Position numbers and translations under genes: made by a program. Below, in pieces: positions 38,996 through 52,600 of a DNA stretch of 64,000 nucleotides. The notes under the pieces were generated by a model. It saw only the letters and a program-made list of their open reading frames with translations, was not told where the DNA came from and searched no databases. Within the stretch, counting starts at the first letter, position 1, and each line of letters opens with the position of its first letter. Source of the DNA: Glycine soja (taxonomy: Eukaryota > Streptophyta > Magnoliopsida > Fabales > Fabaceae); assembly GCF_004193775.1 (NCBI RefSeq), contig NW_021143948.1:1-64000 (forward strand), read 5' to 3'.

Positions 38996-40489
38996 TCGAG
39001 GGTCTCGATATATTATGCGCCTGAATCGGACCTCCGAGTAAAAAGTCATGACCGTTTGAATTTCTCGAGAGCTTCCGTTGTTCAATTTCGAGTGTGTCGA
39101 TATAGTATGCGCCTGAATCGGACATCCGAGTGAAATGTTATGACCATTTGAATTTCTCGAGAGCTTCTGTTGTTCAATTTCGAACGTCTCGATATAGTAT
39201 GCGCCTGAATCGGACATCCGAGTGAAAAGCTATGACCATTTGTTTTTCTCGATAGCTTCCGTTGTTCAATTTCGGGCGTCTCGATATATTATGCGCCTGA
39301 ATCGGACCTCCGAGTGAAAAGTTATGACCATTTGAATTGCTCCAGAGATTCCCATGTTCAATTTCCAGCATCTCGATATATTATGCGCCTGAATCGGACC
39401 TCCGAGTAAAAAATTATGACCGTTTGAATTTCATGAGAGCTTTCGTTGTTCAATTTCAAGCGTCTCGATATATTATGCGCCTGAATCTGATCTCCGTGTG
39501 AAAAGTTATGACCATTTGAATTTCCCGAGAGCTTACGTTGTTCAATTCCTAGCGTTTCCATATGTGATGCGCTTCCATCGGAACTCCGAGTTAAAAGTTA
39601 TGACCATTTGAATTTCTCGAGAGCTTCCGTTGTTCAATTTCGAGCGTCTCGATATATTATGCGCCTGAATCTGACCTACGAGTAAAAAGTTATGACCATT
39701 TCAATTTCTTGAGAGCTTCTGTTGTTCAATTTCGGGCGTCTCGATATATTATGCGCCTGAATCGGACCTCCGAGTGAAAAGTTATGACCATTTGAATTTC
39801 TCGAGAGCTTCCGTTGTTTAATTTTGAGCTTTTCTATATGTGATGCGCTTGAATCGGACCTCCGTGTTAAAAGTTGTCACCATTTGAATTTCTCGATAGC
39901 TTCCGTTGCTCAATTTCGAGCATCTCTATATGTGATGCGTCTGCATCGGACCTCCGAGTGAAAATTTATGACCATTTGAATTTCTCGAGAGCTTCCGTTG
40001 TTCAATTTCGAGCATCTCTATACGTGATGCACCTGCATCAGACCTCCGAGTTAAAAGTTAAGACCATTTGAATTTCACGAGAGCTTTCGTTGTTCAATTT
40101 CGAGCGTCTCAAAATATTATGCGCCTGAATCGGACCTCCGAGTAAAAAGTTATGACCGTTTGAATTTCTCAAGAGCTTCCGTTGTTCAATTTCGAGTGTC
40201 TCGATATAGTATGCGCCTGAATCTGACCTCCGAGTTAACAGTTATGACCATTTGAATTTCTTGAGATCTTCCAATGTTCAATTTCAAGCATCTCGATATA
40301 TTATGCGCCTGAATCGGACTTCCGAGTTAACAGTTATGACCATTTGAATTTCTTGAGATCTTCCATTTTTCAATTTCGAGCGTCTCGATATATCATGCAC
40401 CTGAATCGGACCTCCTAGTGAAAATTTATGACCATTTGAATTTCTCGAGAGCTTCCGTTGTTCAATTTCAAGCATCTCTATATGTGATG
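38996..40489 (+). repeat. Deleted third copy and link region
   Basis: Bases 38,996-39,160 follow the 16-mer (AAAAAGTCATGACCG unit), then 39,171-39,420 match the later part of the 16-mer (GAACGTCTCGATATAGTATG, GCTCCAGAGATTCCCATG). Bases 39,630-40,240 recur at about 45,243-45,853, offset 5613 bp. Bases 40,220-40,480 recur at about 44,730-44,990, offset 4509 bp. Confidence 0.78.
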
Positions 40490-42740
40490 CACCTGCATCA
40501 GACCTCCGAGTGAAAAGTTATGAGCAATTGAATCTCTCAAGATCTTCCAATGTTCAATTTCAAGCATCTCGATATATTATGCGCCTGAATCGGACTTCCG
40601 AGTTAACAGTTATGACCATTTGAATTTCTTGAGATCTTCCGTTGTTCAATTTCGAGAGTCTCGATATATTATGTGCCTGATTCGGACCTCCCAGTGAAAA
40701 GTTATCACCATTTGAATTTCTCGAGAGCTTCCATTGTTTAATTTCTAGCATCTCCACATGTGATGCGCCTGCATCGGAACTCCGAGTTAAAAGTTAGGAC
40801 CATTTGAATTGCTCAAGATCTTCCAGTTTTCAATTTCGAGCGTCTCGATATATCATGCGCCTGAATCGGACCTCCGAGTGAAAAGTTATGATCATTTAAA
40901 TTTTTGGAGAGCTTCCGTTGTTCAATTTCGATCGTCTCGATATATTATGCACCTGAATCGGACCTCCGAGTGAAAAGTTATGACCATTTGAATTGCTCCA
41001 GAGCTTCCTTTGTTCAATTTCGAGCGTTTCGATATATTATGCGCCTGAATCGGACCTCCAAGTAAAAAGTTATCACCGTCTGTATTTCTCTAGAGCTACC
41101 GTTGTTCAAATTCGAGTGTCTCGATATATTATGCGCCTGAATCAGACCTCTTAGTGAAAAATAATGACCATTTGAATTTCTCGAGAGCTTCAGTTGTTCA
41201 ATTTCGAGCGTCTCGATATATTATGCGCCTGAATCGGACCTCCGAGTTAAAATTTATGACCATTTGAATTTCACGAGAGCTTCCGTTGCTCAATTTCGGG
41301 CGTCTAAATATATTATGCGCCTGAGTATGACCTCCGTGTAAAAAGTGATGACCATTTGAATTTCTCAAGAGCTTACGTTGTTCAATTCTGAGTGTCTCTA
41401 TATGTGACACGCCTAAATCGGACCTCCGAGTAAAAAGTTATGACTGTTTGAATTTCTAGAGGGCTTCCGATGTTCAATTTCGAGGGTGTCGATATATTAT
41501 GCGCCTGAATCTGACCTCCGAGTGAAAAGTTTTGACCATTTTGAATTTCTCGAGAGCTTCCGTTGTTCAATTTCGAGCATCTCTATATGTGATACGCCCG
41601 AATCGGACCTCCGATTGAAAAGTAATGACCATTTGAATTTCTCGAGAGCTTCCATTGCTCAATTACGAGGGTCTCGATTTATTATGCGCCTGAATCGGAC
41701 ATCCGAGTGAAAAGTTATGACCATTTGAATTTCTAGAGAGTTTCCGTTGTTTAATTTCGAGGCTCTCGATGTATTATGCGCCAGAATCGGACCTCCGAGT
41801 GAAAAGTTATAACCATTTGAATTTCTGGAGAGCTTCCGTTGTTTAATTTCGAGAGTCTCATTATATTATGCGCCTGAATCGGACATCCGAGTCAAAAGTT
41901 ATGATCTTTTGAATTTCACGAGAGCTTCCGTTGTTCAATTTCGAGCGTCTCGATATATTATGCGCCTGAATCTGACCTCCGTGTTAAAAGTTATGACCAT
42001 TTGAATTTCTCGAGAGCTTACGTTGTTCAATTCCGAGCGTCTCTATATGTGATGCGCCTGAACCGGACCTCCGATTGAAAATTTATGACAATTTGAATTT
42101 CTCTAGAGCTTCAGTTGTTCAATTTTGAGTGTCTCGATATATTATGCGCCTGAATCGGACCTCCGAGTCAAAAGTTATGACCATTTGAATTTCTCGAGAG
42201 CTTCAGTTGTTCAATTTCGAGCATCTCCATATGTGATGCGCCTACATCGAAACTCCGAGTTAAAAGTTATGACCATTTGAATTTCTCGAGAGCTTCCGTT
42301 GTTCAATTTCGAGCGTCTCGATATATTATGTGTCTGAATCTAACCTCCGAGTGAAAAGTTATGACCATTTGAATTTCTCGAGAGCTTCCGTTGTTCAATT
42401 TCGGGCGTCTTGATATATTATGCCCCTGAATCGGACCTCCGAGTGAAACGTTATGACCATTTGAATTTCTCGAGAGCTTCCGTTGTTCAATTTCGGGCGT
42501 CTTGATATATTATGCCCCTGAATCGGACCTCCGAGTGAAAAGTTATGACCATTTGAATTGCTCAAGATCTTCCATTGTTCAATATCGAGCGTCTCGATAT
42601 ATTATGCGCCTGAATCGGACCTCCAAGTGAAAAGTAATGACCATTTGAATTTCTCGAGAGCTTCCGTTGTTCAATTTCGGGCGTCTCGAGATATTATGCG
42701 CCTGAATCGGACCTCTGAGTGAAAAGTTATGACCATTTGA
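40490..42740 (+). repeat. ~2.2-kb segmental block, copy 1
   Basis: Bases 40,490-41,690 recur at 47,299-48,499 (offset 6809). Bases 41,880-42,740 recur at 48,505-49,365 (offset 6625); the second copy lacks the two monomers at about 41,695-41,880. Part of the block, 41,198-41,880, also recurs at 51,871-52,560 (offset 10,673), where those two monomers are present. Markers are GTGTCTAAATATATT, GATGTATTATGCGCCAG and GATACGCCCGAATC. At 42,361-42,544 two adjacent monomers with GGGCGTCTTGATATATT are nearly identical. Confidence 0.85.
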
Positions 42741-44680
42741 ATTGCTCAAGATCTTCCATTGTTCAATTTCGAGCGTCTCACTATTTTATGCGCCTGTATC
42801 GGACCTCCGAGTTAAATGTTATGACCATTTGAATTTCTCGAGAGCTTCAGTTGTTCAATTTCGAGCATCTCCATATGTGATGCGCCTACATCGAAACTTC
42901 GAGTTAAAAGTTATGACCATTTGAATTTCTCGAGAGCTTCCGTTGTTCAATTTCGAGCGTCTCGATATATTATGTGTGTGAATCTAACCTCCGAGTTAAA
43001 AGTTATGACCATTTGAATTTCTCGAGAGCTTCCGTTGTTCAATTTCGACCGTCTCAATATATTACGCGCCTGAATCGGACCTCCGAGTTAAAAGTTATGA
43101 CCATTTGAATTTCTCAAGAGCTTTCGTTGTCTAATTTCGAGCTTTTCTATATGTGATGCGCTTGAATCGGACCTCCGTGTTAAAAGTTGTCACCATTTGA
43201 ATTTCTCGAGAGCTTCCGTTGCTCAATTTCGAGCATCTCTATATGTGATGCCCCTGCATCGGACCTCCGAGTGAAAATTTATGACTATTTGAATTTCTCG
43301 AGAGCTTCTGTTGTTCAATTTCAAGCGTCTCAATATATTATGCGCCTGAATCGGACCTCCGAGTGAAAAGTTATGACCATTTGAATTTCTCGAGAGCTTC
43401 CGTTGTCTAATTTCGAGCTTTTCTATATGTGATGCGCTTGAATCGGACCTCCGTGTTAAAAGTTGTCACCATTTGAATTTCTCGAGAGCTTCTGTTGCTC
43501 AATTTCGAGCATCTCTATATGTGATGCGTCTGCATCGGACCTCCGAGTGAAAATTTATGACCATTTGAATTTCTCGAGAGCTTCCGTTGTCTAATTTCGA
43601 GCTTTTCTATATGTGATGCGCTTGAATCGGACCTCCGTGTTAAAAGTTGTCACCATTTGAATTTCTCGAGAGCTTCCGTTGCTCAATTTCGAGCATCTCT
43701 ATATGTGATGCGTCTGCATCGGACCTCCGAGTGAAAATTTATGACTATTTGAATTTCTCGAGAGCTTCCGTTGTTCAATTTCGAGCATCTCTATATGTGA
43801 TGCACCTGCATCAGACCTCCGAGTTAAAAGTTATGACCATTTGAATTTCACGAGAGCTTCCGTTGTTCAATTTCGAGCGTCTCGATATATTATGCGCCTG
43901 AATCGGACCTCCGAGTAAAAAGTCATGACCGTTTGAATTTCTCTAGAGCTTCCGTTGTTCAATTTCGAGCATCTCTATATGCGATGCACCTGCATCAGAC
44001 CTCCGAGTTAAAAGTTATGACCATTTGAATTTCACGAGAGCTTCCGTCGTTCAATTTCGAGCGTCTCGATATATTATGTGCCTAAATCAAACCTCGAGTG
44101 AAACGTTATGACCATTTGAATTTCTCGAGAGCTTCCGTTGTTCAATTTTGAGCATCTCTATATGGGATGCACCTGCATCAGACCTCCGAGTTAAAAGTTA
44201 TGACCATTTGAATTTCACGAGAGCTTCCGTCGTTCAATTTCGAGCGTCTCGATATATGATGTGCCTGAATCAGACCTCCGAGTAAAAAGTTATGACCGTT
44301 TGAATTTCTCGAGAGCTTCTGTTGTTCAATTTCGAACGTCTCGAGATAGTATGCGCCTGAATCGGACATCCGAGTGAAAAGTTATGACCATTTGAATTTC
44401 TCGAGAGCTTCCGTTGTTCAATTTCGGGCGTCTCGATATATTATGCGCCTGAATCGGACCTCCGAGTGAAAAGTTATGACCATTTTGAATTTCAGGAGAG
44501 CTTCCGTTGTTCAATTTCGAGCGTCTCGATATATTATGCGCCTGAATCGGACCTCCGAGTGAAAAGTTATGACCATTTGAATTGCTCCAGAGATTTCCAT
44601 GTTCAATTTCGAGCATCTCGATATATTATGCGCCTGAATCGGACCTCCGAGTAAAAAGTTATAACCGTTTGAATTTCACG
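42667..44680 (+). repeat. ~2.0-kb block, copy 2, with internal 184-bp dimer repeat
   Basis: Copy of 35,030-36,940. The GTCTAATTTCGAGC unit occurs at 43,131, 43,407 and 43,591. The last two are exactly two monomers (184 bp) apart, a local dimer duplication absent from copy 1. Near 43,970 one monomer carrying GTGTCTCGATATAGTATG is missing relative to copy 1. Confidence 0.85.
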
Positions 44681-47298
44681 AGAGCTTCCGTTGTTCAATT
44701 TCGAGCGTCTCGATATATTATGCCCCTGAATCGGACCTCCGAGTTAACAGTTATGACCATTTGAATTTCTTGAGATCTTCCAATGTTCAATTTCAAGCAT
44801 CTCGATATATTATGCGCCTGAATCGGACTTCCGAGTTAACAGTTATGACCATTTGAATTTCTCGAGATCTTCCATTTTTCAATTTCGAGCGTCTCGATAT
44901 ATCATGCGCCTGAATCGGACCTCCTAGTGAAAATTTATGACCATTTGAATTTCTCGAGAGCTTCAGTTGTTCAATTTCGAGCATCTCCATATGTGATGCG
45001 CCTACATCGAAACTTCGAGTTAAAAGTTATGACCATTTGAATTTCTCGAGAGCTTCCGTTGTTCAATTTCGAGCGTCTCGATATATTATGTGTGTGAATC
45101 TAACCTCCGAGTTAAAAGTTATGACCATTTGAATTTCTCGAGAGCTTCCGTTGTTCAATTTCGACCGTCTCAATATATTACGCGCCTGAATCGGACCTCC
45201 GAGTTAAAAGTTATGACCATTTGAATTACTCGAGAGCTTCCGTTGTTCAATTTCGAGCGTCTCGATATATTATGCGCCTGAATCTGACCTACGAGTGAAA
45301 AGTTATGACCATTTCAATTTCTTGAGAGTTTCTGTTGTTCAATTTCGGGCGTCTCGATATATTATGCGCTTGAATCGGACCTCCGAGTGAAAAGTTATGA
45401 CCATTTGAATTTCTCGAGAGCTTCCGTTGTTTAATTTTGAGCTTTTCTATATGTGATGCGCTTGAATCGGACCTCCGTGTTAAAAGTTGTCACCATTTGA
45501 ATTTCTCGAGAGCTTCCGTTGCTCAATTTCGAGCATCTCTATATGTGATGCGTCTGCATCGGACCTCCGAGTGAAAATTTATGACCATTTGAATTTCTCG
45601 AGAGCTTCCGTTGTTCAATTTCGAGCATCTCTATATGTGATGCACCTGCATCAGACCTCCGAGTTAAAAGTTAAGACCATTTGAATTTCACGAGAGCTTT
45701 CGTTGTTCAATTTCGAGCGTCTCAAAATATTATGTGCCTGAATCGGACCTCCGAGTAAAAAGTTATGACCGTTTGAATTTCTCAAGAGCTTCCGTTGTTC
45801 AATTTCGAGTGTCTCGATATAGTATGCGCCTGAATCTGACCTCCGAGTGAAACGTTATGACCATTTGAATTTCTCGAGAGCTTCCGTTGTTCAATTTCGA
45901 GCATCTATATATGTGATGCGCCTGCATCGGACCTCCGAGTGAAAATTTCTGAGCATTTGAATTTCTCGAGAGCTTCCGTTGTTCAATTTCGAGCATCTAT
46001 ATATGTGATGCGCCTGCATCGGACCTCCGAGTGAAAATTTCTGAGCATTTGAATTTCTCGAGAGCTTCCATTGTTCAATTTCGAGCATCTTTATATGTGA
46101 TGCACCTGCATCAGACCTCCGAGTGAAAAGTTATGACCATTTGAATTTCACGAGAGCTTCCGTTGTTCAATTTCGGGCGTCTCGATATATTATACGCCTG
46201 AATCGGACCTCCGAGTAAAAAGTTATGACCGTTTGTATTTCTCAAGAGCTTTAGTTGTTCAATTTCGAGTGTCTCGATATATTATGTGCCTAAATCGGAC
46301 CTCCCAGTGAAAAGTTATGACCATTTGAATTTCTCGAGAGCATCCGTTGTTCAATTTCTAGCATCTCCATATGTGTTGCGCCTGCATCGGACCTCCGAGT
46401 GAAAAGTTAGGACCATTTGAATTGCTCAAGATCTACCATTGTTCAATTTCGAGCGTCTCGATATATCATTCGCCTGAATCGGACCTCCGAGGGAAAAGTT
46501 ATGATCATTTGAATTGCTCAAGAGTTTCCATTGTTCAATTTCGAGTGTCTCGATATATTATTCCCCTGAATCGGACCTTTGAATGAAAAGTTATGACCAT
46601 TTGAATTGCCCAAGAGCTTCCATTGTTCAATTTCGAGCGTCTCCATATTTTTTGTGCCTGAATCGGACCTCCGAGTTAAAAGTTATGACCATTTGAATAT
46701 CTCGAGAACTTCCTTTGTTCAATTTCGAGCGTCTCTATATGTGATGCGCCTGAATCGGAACTCCGAGTGAAAAGTAATGACCATTTGAATTTCTCGAGAG
46801 CTTCCGTTGTTCAATTTCGGGCGTCTCGATATATTATGCCACTGAATCGGACCTCCGAGTGAAAAGTTATGACCATTTGAATTTCTCAAGATCTTCCATT
46901 GTTCAATTTCGAGCATCTCGATATATTATGCGCCTGAATCGGACCTCCGAGTTAACAGTTATGACCGTTTGAATTTCTCGAGAGCTTCCGTTGTTCAATT
47001 TCGAGAGTCTCGATATATTATGTGCCTAAATCGGACCTCCAAGTGAAAAGTTATGACCATTTGAATTAGTCAAAAGCTTCCATTGTACAATTTCGAGCGT
47101 CTCGATATATTACACGCCTGAATCGGACATCCGTGTTAATAGTTATGACCATTTGAATTTGTCGAGAGCTTCCGTTGCTCAATTTCGAGTATCTCTATAT
47201 GTGATGCACCTGCATCGGACCTCCTAGTGAAAATTTATGACCATTTGAATTTCTCGAGAGCTTTCGTTGTTCAATTTCAAGCATCTCTATATGTGATG
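44681..47298 (+). repeat. Mosaic stretch with a single-monomer duplication
   Basis: Pieces resemble 40,220-40,480, 42,847-43,107 and 39,630-40,240 in that order, so this looks assembled from blocks to the left. At 45,901-45,992 and 45,993-46,084 two adjacent monomers are identical except CTTCCGTTG/CTTCCATTG; both have GCATCTATATATGTGATG and TTTCTGAGCAT. Bases 46,400-46,700 share GCTCAAGATCT...CGATATATCAT units with 56,570-56,760. From about 46,700 to 47,150 I see ordinary class A and B units only. Confidence 0.75.
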
Positions 47299-49365
47299 CA
47301 CCTGCATCAGACCTCCGAGTGAAAAGTTATGAGCAATTGAATCTCTCAAGATCTTCCAATGTTCAATTTCAAGCATCTCGATATATTATGCGCCTGAATC
47401 GGACTTCCGAGTTAACAGTTATGACCATTTGAATTTCTTGAGATCTTCCGTTGTTCAATTTCGAGAGTCTCGATATATTATGTGCCTGATTCGGACCTCC
47501 CAGTGAAAAGTTATCACCATTTGAATTTCTCAAGAGCTTCCATTGTTTAATTTCTAGCATCTCCACATGTGATGCGCCTGCATCGGAACTACGAGTTAAA
47601 AGTTAGGACCATTTGAATTGCTCAAGATCTTCCATTTTTCAATTTCGAGCGTCTCGATATATCATGCGCCTGAATCGGACCTCCGAGTGAAAAGTTATGA
47701 TCATTTAAATTTTTGGAGCGCTTCCATTGTTCAATTTCGATCGTCTCGATATATTATGCACCTGAATCGGACCTCCGAGTGAAACGTTATGACCATTTGA
47801 ATTGCTCCAGAGCTTCCTTTGTTCAATTTCGAGCGTTTCGATATATTATGCGCCTGAATCGTACCTCCAAGTAAAAAGTTATCACCGTCTGTATTTCTCT
47901 AGAGCTTCCGTTGTTCAAATTCGAGTGTCTCGATATATTATGCGCCTGAATCGGACCTCTTAGTGAAAAATAATGAGCATTTGAATTTCTCGAGGGCTTC
48001 AGTTGTTCAATTTCGAGCGTCTCGATATATTATGCGCCTGAATCGGACCTCCGAGTTAAAATTTATGACCATTTGAATTTCACGAGAGCTTCCGTTGTTC
48101 AATTTCGGGCGTCTAAATATATTATGCGCCTGAGTATGACCTCCGTGTAAAAAGTGATGACCATTTGAATTTCTCAAGAGCTTACGTTGTGCAATTCCGA
48201 GCGTCTCTATATGTGACACGCCTAAATCGGACCTCCGAGTAAAAAGTTATGACTGTTTGAATTTCTAGAGGGCTTCCGATGTTCAATTTCGAGGGTGTCG
48301 ATATATTATGCGCCTGAATCTAACCTCCGAGTGAAAAGTTATGACCATTTTGAATTTCTCGAGAGCTTCCGTTGTTCAATTTCGAGCATCTCTATATGTG
48401 ATGCGCCCGAATCGGACCTCCGATTGAAAAGTAATGACCATTTGAATTTCTGGAGAGCTTCCATTGCTCAATTACGAGGGTCTCGATATATTATGCGCCT
48501 GAATCGGACATCCGAGTCAAAAGTTATGATCTTTTGAATTTCACGAGAGCTTCCGTTGTTCAATTTCGAGCGTCTCGATATATTATGCGCCTGAATCTGA
48601 CCTCCGTGTTAAAAGTTATGACCATTTGAATTTCTCGAGAGCTTACGTTGTTCAATTCCGAGCGTCTCTATATGTTATGCGCCTGAACCGGACCTCCGAT
48701 TGAAAATTTATGACAATTTGAATTTCTCTAGAGCTTCAGTTGTTCAATTTTGAGTGTCTCGATATATTATGCGCCTGAATCGGACCTCCGAGTCAAAAGT
48801 TATGACCATTTGAATTTCTCGAGAGCTTCAGTTGTTCAATTTCGAGCATCTCCATATGTGATGCGCCTACATCGAAACTCCGAGTTAAAAGTTATGACCA
48901 TTTGAATTTCTCGAGAGCTTCCGTTGTTCAATTTCGAGCGTCTCGATATATTATGTGTCTGAATCTAACCTCCAAGTGAAAAGTTATGACCATTTGAATT
49001 TCTCGAGAGCTTCCGTTGTTCAATTGCGGGCGTCTTGATATATTATGCCCCTGAATCGGACCTCCGAGTGAAAAGTTATGACCATTTGAATTTCTCGAGA
49101 GCTTCCATTGTTCAATTTCGGGCGTCCTGATATATTATGCCCCTGAATCGGACCTCCGAGTGAAAATTTATGACCATTTGAATTGCTCAAGATCTTCCAT
49201 TGTTCAATATCGAGCGTCTCGATATATTATGCGCCTGAATCGGACCTCCGAGTGAAAAGTAATGACCATTTGAATTTCTCGAGAGCTTCCGTTGTTCAAT
49301 TTCGGGCGTCTCGAGATATTATGCGCCTGAATCGGACCTCCGAGTGAAAAGTTATGACCATTTGA
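47299..49365 (+). repeat. ~2.1-kb segmental block, copy 2
   Basis: Copy of 40,490-42,740 that lacks two monomers between 48,499 and 48,505. The hybrid unit there joins the ATTACGAGGGTC unit directly to GACATCCGAGTC...GATCTTTTG. Its upstream flank, 47,155-47,460, also matches 50,835-51,140 at an offset of exactly 40 monomers (3680 bp). Confidence 0.85.
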
Positions 49366-50834
49366 ATTGCTCAAGATCTTCCATTGTTCAATTTCGAGCG
49401 TCTCACTATTTTATGCGCCTGAATCGGACCTCCGAGTTAAATGTTATGACCATTTGAATTTCTCGAGAGCTTCAGTTGTTCAATTTCGAGCATCTCCATA
49501 TGTGATGCGCCTACATCGAAACTCCGAGTTAAAAGTTATGACCATTTGAATTTCTCGAGAGCTTCCGTTGTTCAATTTCGAGCGTCTCGATATATTATAT
49601 GTGTGAATCTAACCTCCGAGTGAAAAGTTATGACCATTTGAATTTCTCGAGAGCTTCCGTTGTTCAATTTCGGGCGTCTTGATATATTATGCTCCTGAAT
49701 CGGACCTCCGAGTGAAAAGTTATGACCATTTGAATTTCTCAAGATATTCCATATTCAATTTCGAGCATCTGGATATATTCTGCGCCTGAATCGGACCTCC
49801 GAGTTAACAGTTATGACCATTTGAATTTCTCGAGGGCTTCCGTTGTTCAATTTTGAGAGTCTAGATATATTATGTGCCTGAATCGGACCTCCAAGTGAAA
49901 TGTTATGACCAATTGAATTGCTCAATTGCTTCCATTGTTCAATTTCGAGATTCTCGATATATTACGCCCCTGAATCGGACCTCCGTGTTAAAAGTTATGA
50001 TCATTTGAATTTCTCAAGAGCTTCCGTTGCTCCATTTCGAGCATCTGTATATGTGATGCGCCTGAATCTGACCTCCGAGTGAAACTTTCTGACCATTTTA
50101 ACTTCTCGAGAGCTTCCGTTGTTCAATTTCGATCATCTCTATATGTGATGCACCTGCATCAGACCTCCGAGTTAAAAGTTATGACCATTTGAATTTCACG
50201 AGAGCTTCCGTTGTTCAATTTCGAGCGTCTCGATATATTAAGCGCCTGAATCGGACCTCCGAGTAAAAAGTTATCACCGTTTGAATTTCTCGACAGCTTC
50301 CGTTGTTCAATTTCGAGTGTCTCGATATATTATGCGCCTAAATCGGACATCTGAGTGAAAAGTTATGACCAGTTGAATTTCTCGATATCTTCCGTTGTTC
50401 AATTTCGGGCGTCTCGATATATTATGCGCCTGAATCGGACTTCCGAGTGAAAAGTTATGAGCATTTGAATTTCTCGAGAGCTTGCGTTGTTTAATTTCGA
50501 GCTTCTCTATATGTGATGCGCTTGAATCGGAGCTCCGAGTGAAAAATTATGACCATTTGAATTTCTGAAGAGCTTCCGTTGTTCAATTTCGAGCGTCTCG
50601 ATATATTATGCGCCTGAATCTGACCTCCGTGTGAAAAGTTATGACCATTTGAATTTCTCGAGAGCTTCCGATGTTCAATTTCGAGCGTCTCGATATATTA
50701 TGCGCCTGAATCGGACCTCCGAGTGAAAAGTTATGACCATTTGAATTGCTCCAGAGCTTCCCTTGTTCAATTTCGAGCGTCTCGATATATTATGCCACTG
50801 AATCGGACCTCCGAGTGAAAAGTTATGACCATTT
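49366..50834 (+). repeat. CTCACTATTTTATG module and following satellite
   Basis: The module starting near 49,366 (CTCACTATTTTATG at 49,402) recurs near 52,862 (offset 3496) and near 54,608 (a further 1746). Bases 50,080-50,420 recur at 55,790-56,150 (CGATATATTAAGCGCC and CCAGTTGAATTTCTCGATAT units). From 50,420 to 50,834 there are ordinary class A units. Confidence 0.82.
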
Positions 50835-52600
50835 GAATTTGTCGAGAGCTTCCGTTGCTCAATTTCGAGTATCTCTATATGTGATGCACCTGCATCGGAC
50901 CTCCTAGTGAAAATTTATGACCATTTGAATTTCTCGAGAGCTTCCGTTGTTCAATTTCAAGCATCTCTATATGTGATGCACCTCCATCAGACCTCCGAGT
51001 GAAAAGTTATGAGCAATTGAATTTCTCAAGATCTTCCAATGTTCAATTTCAAGCATCTCGATATATTATGCGCCTGAATCGGATTTCCGAGTTAACAGTT
51101 ATGACCATTTGAATTTCTTGAGATCTTCCGTTGTTCAATTTCGAGAGTCTCGATATATTATGTGCCTGAATCGGACCTCCAAGTGAAAAGTTATGACCAT
51201 TTGAATTGCTTAATAGCTTCCATTGTTCAATTTCAAGTGTCTCGATATTTTACGCGCCTGAATCGGACCTCCGAGTTAAAAGTTATGACCATTTGAATTT
51301 CACGAGAGCTTCCGTTGTTCAATTTCGAGGGTCTCGATATATTATGTCCCTGATTCTGACCTCCCAGTGAAAAGTTATCACCATTTGAATTTCCCGAGAG
51401 CTTCCATTGTTTAATTTCTAGCATCTCCACATGTGATGCGCCTGCATCGGAACTCCTAGTTAAAAGTTAATACCATTTGAATTGCTCAAGATTTTCCATT
51501 TTTCAATTTCGAGCATCTCGATATATCATGCGCCTGAATCGAACCTCCGAGTGAAAAGTTATGATCATTTAAATTTTTGGAGAGCTTCCGTTGTTCAATT
51601 TCGAGCGTCTCGATATATTATGCACCTGAATCGGACCTCCGAGTGAAAAGTTATGACCATTTGAATTGCTCCAGAGCTTCCTTTGTTCAATTTCGAGCGT
51701 TTCGATATATTATGCGCCTGAATCGGACCTCCAAGTAAAATGTTATCACCGTCTGTATTTCTCGAGAGCTTCCGTTGTTCAAATTCGAGTGTCTCGATAT
51801 ATTATGCGCCTGAATCGGACCTCTTGGTGAAAAATAATGACCATTTGAATTTCTCGAGAGTTTCAGTTGTTCAATTTCGAGCGTCTCGATATATTATGCC
51901 CCTGAATCGGACCTCCGAGTTAAAATTTATGACCATTTGAATTTCACGAGAGCTTCCGTTGTTCAATTTCGGGCGTCTAAATATATTATGCGCCTGAGTA
52001 TGACCTCCGTGTGAAAAGTGATGACCATTTGAATTTCTCAAGAGCTTACGTTGTTCAATTCCGAGCGTCTCTATATGTGACACGCCTAAATCGGACCTCC
52101 GAGTAAAAAGTTATGACTGTTTGAATTTCTAGAGGGCTTCCATTGTTCAATTTCGAGGGTGTCGATATATTATGCGCCTGAATCTGACCTCCGAGTGAAA
52201 AGTTTTGACCATTTTGAATTTCTCGAGAGCTTCCGTTGTTCAATTTCGAGCATCTCTATATGTGATGCGCCCGAATCGGACCTCCGATTGAAAAGTAATG
52301 ACCATTTGAATTTCTCGAGAGCTTCCATTGCTCAATTACGAGGGTCTCGATATATTATGCGCCTGAATCGGACATCCGAGTGAAAAGTTATGACCATTTG
52401 AATTTCTGGAGAGCTTCCGTTGTTTAATTTCGAGGCTCTCGATTTATTATGCGCTAGAATTGGACCTCCGAGTGAAAAGTTATAACCATTTGAATTTCTG
52501 GAGAGCTTCCGTTGTTTAATTTCGAGAGTCTCATTATATTATGCGCCTGAATCGGACATCCGAGTCAAAAGTTATGATCTTTTGAATTTCACGAGAGCTT
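50835..52600 (+). repeat. Segmental block, copy 3
   Basis: Matches 47,155-47,460 at offset 3680 and 47,369-48,480 at offset 3864, the difference being about two extra monomers near 51,150-51,330. It then matches 41,486-41,880 including the two monomers lost in copy 2. Copies 1 and 3 are thus alike where copy 2 has a deletion. It ends at a joint near 52,600, where CACGAGAGCTTCCGTTG runs into CGGGCGTCTTGATATATT. Confidence 0.82.
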
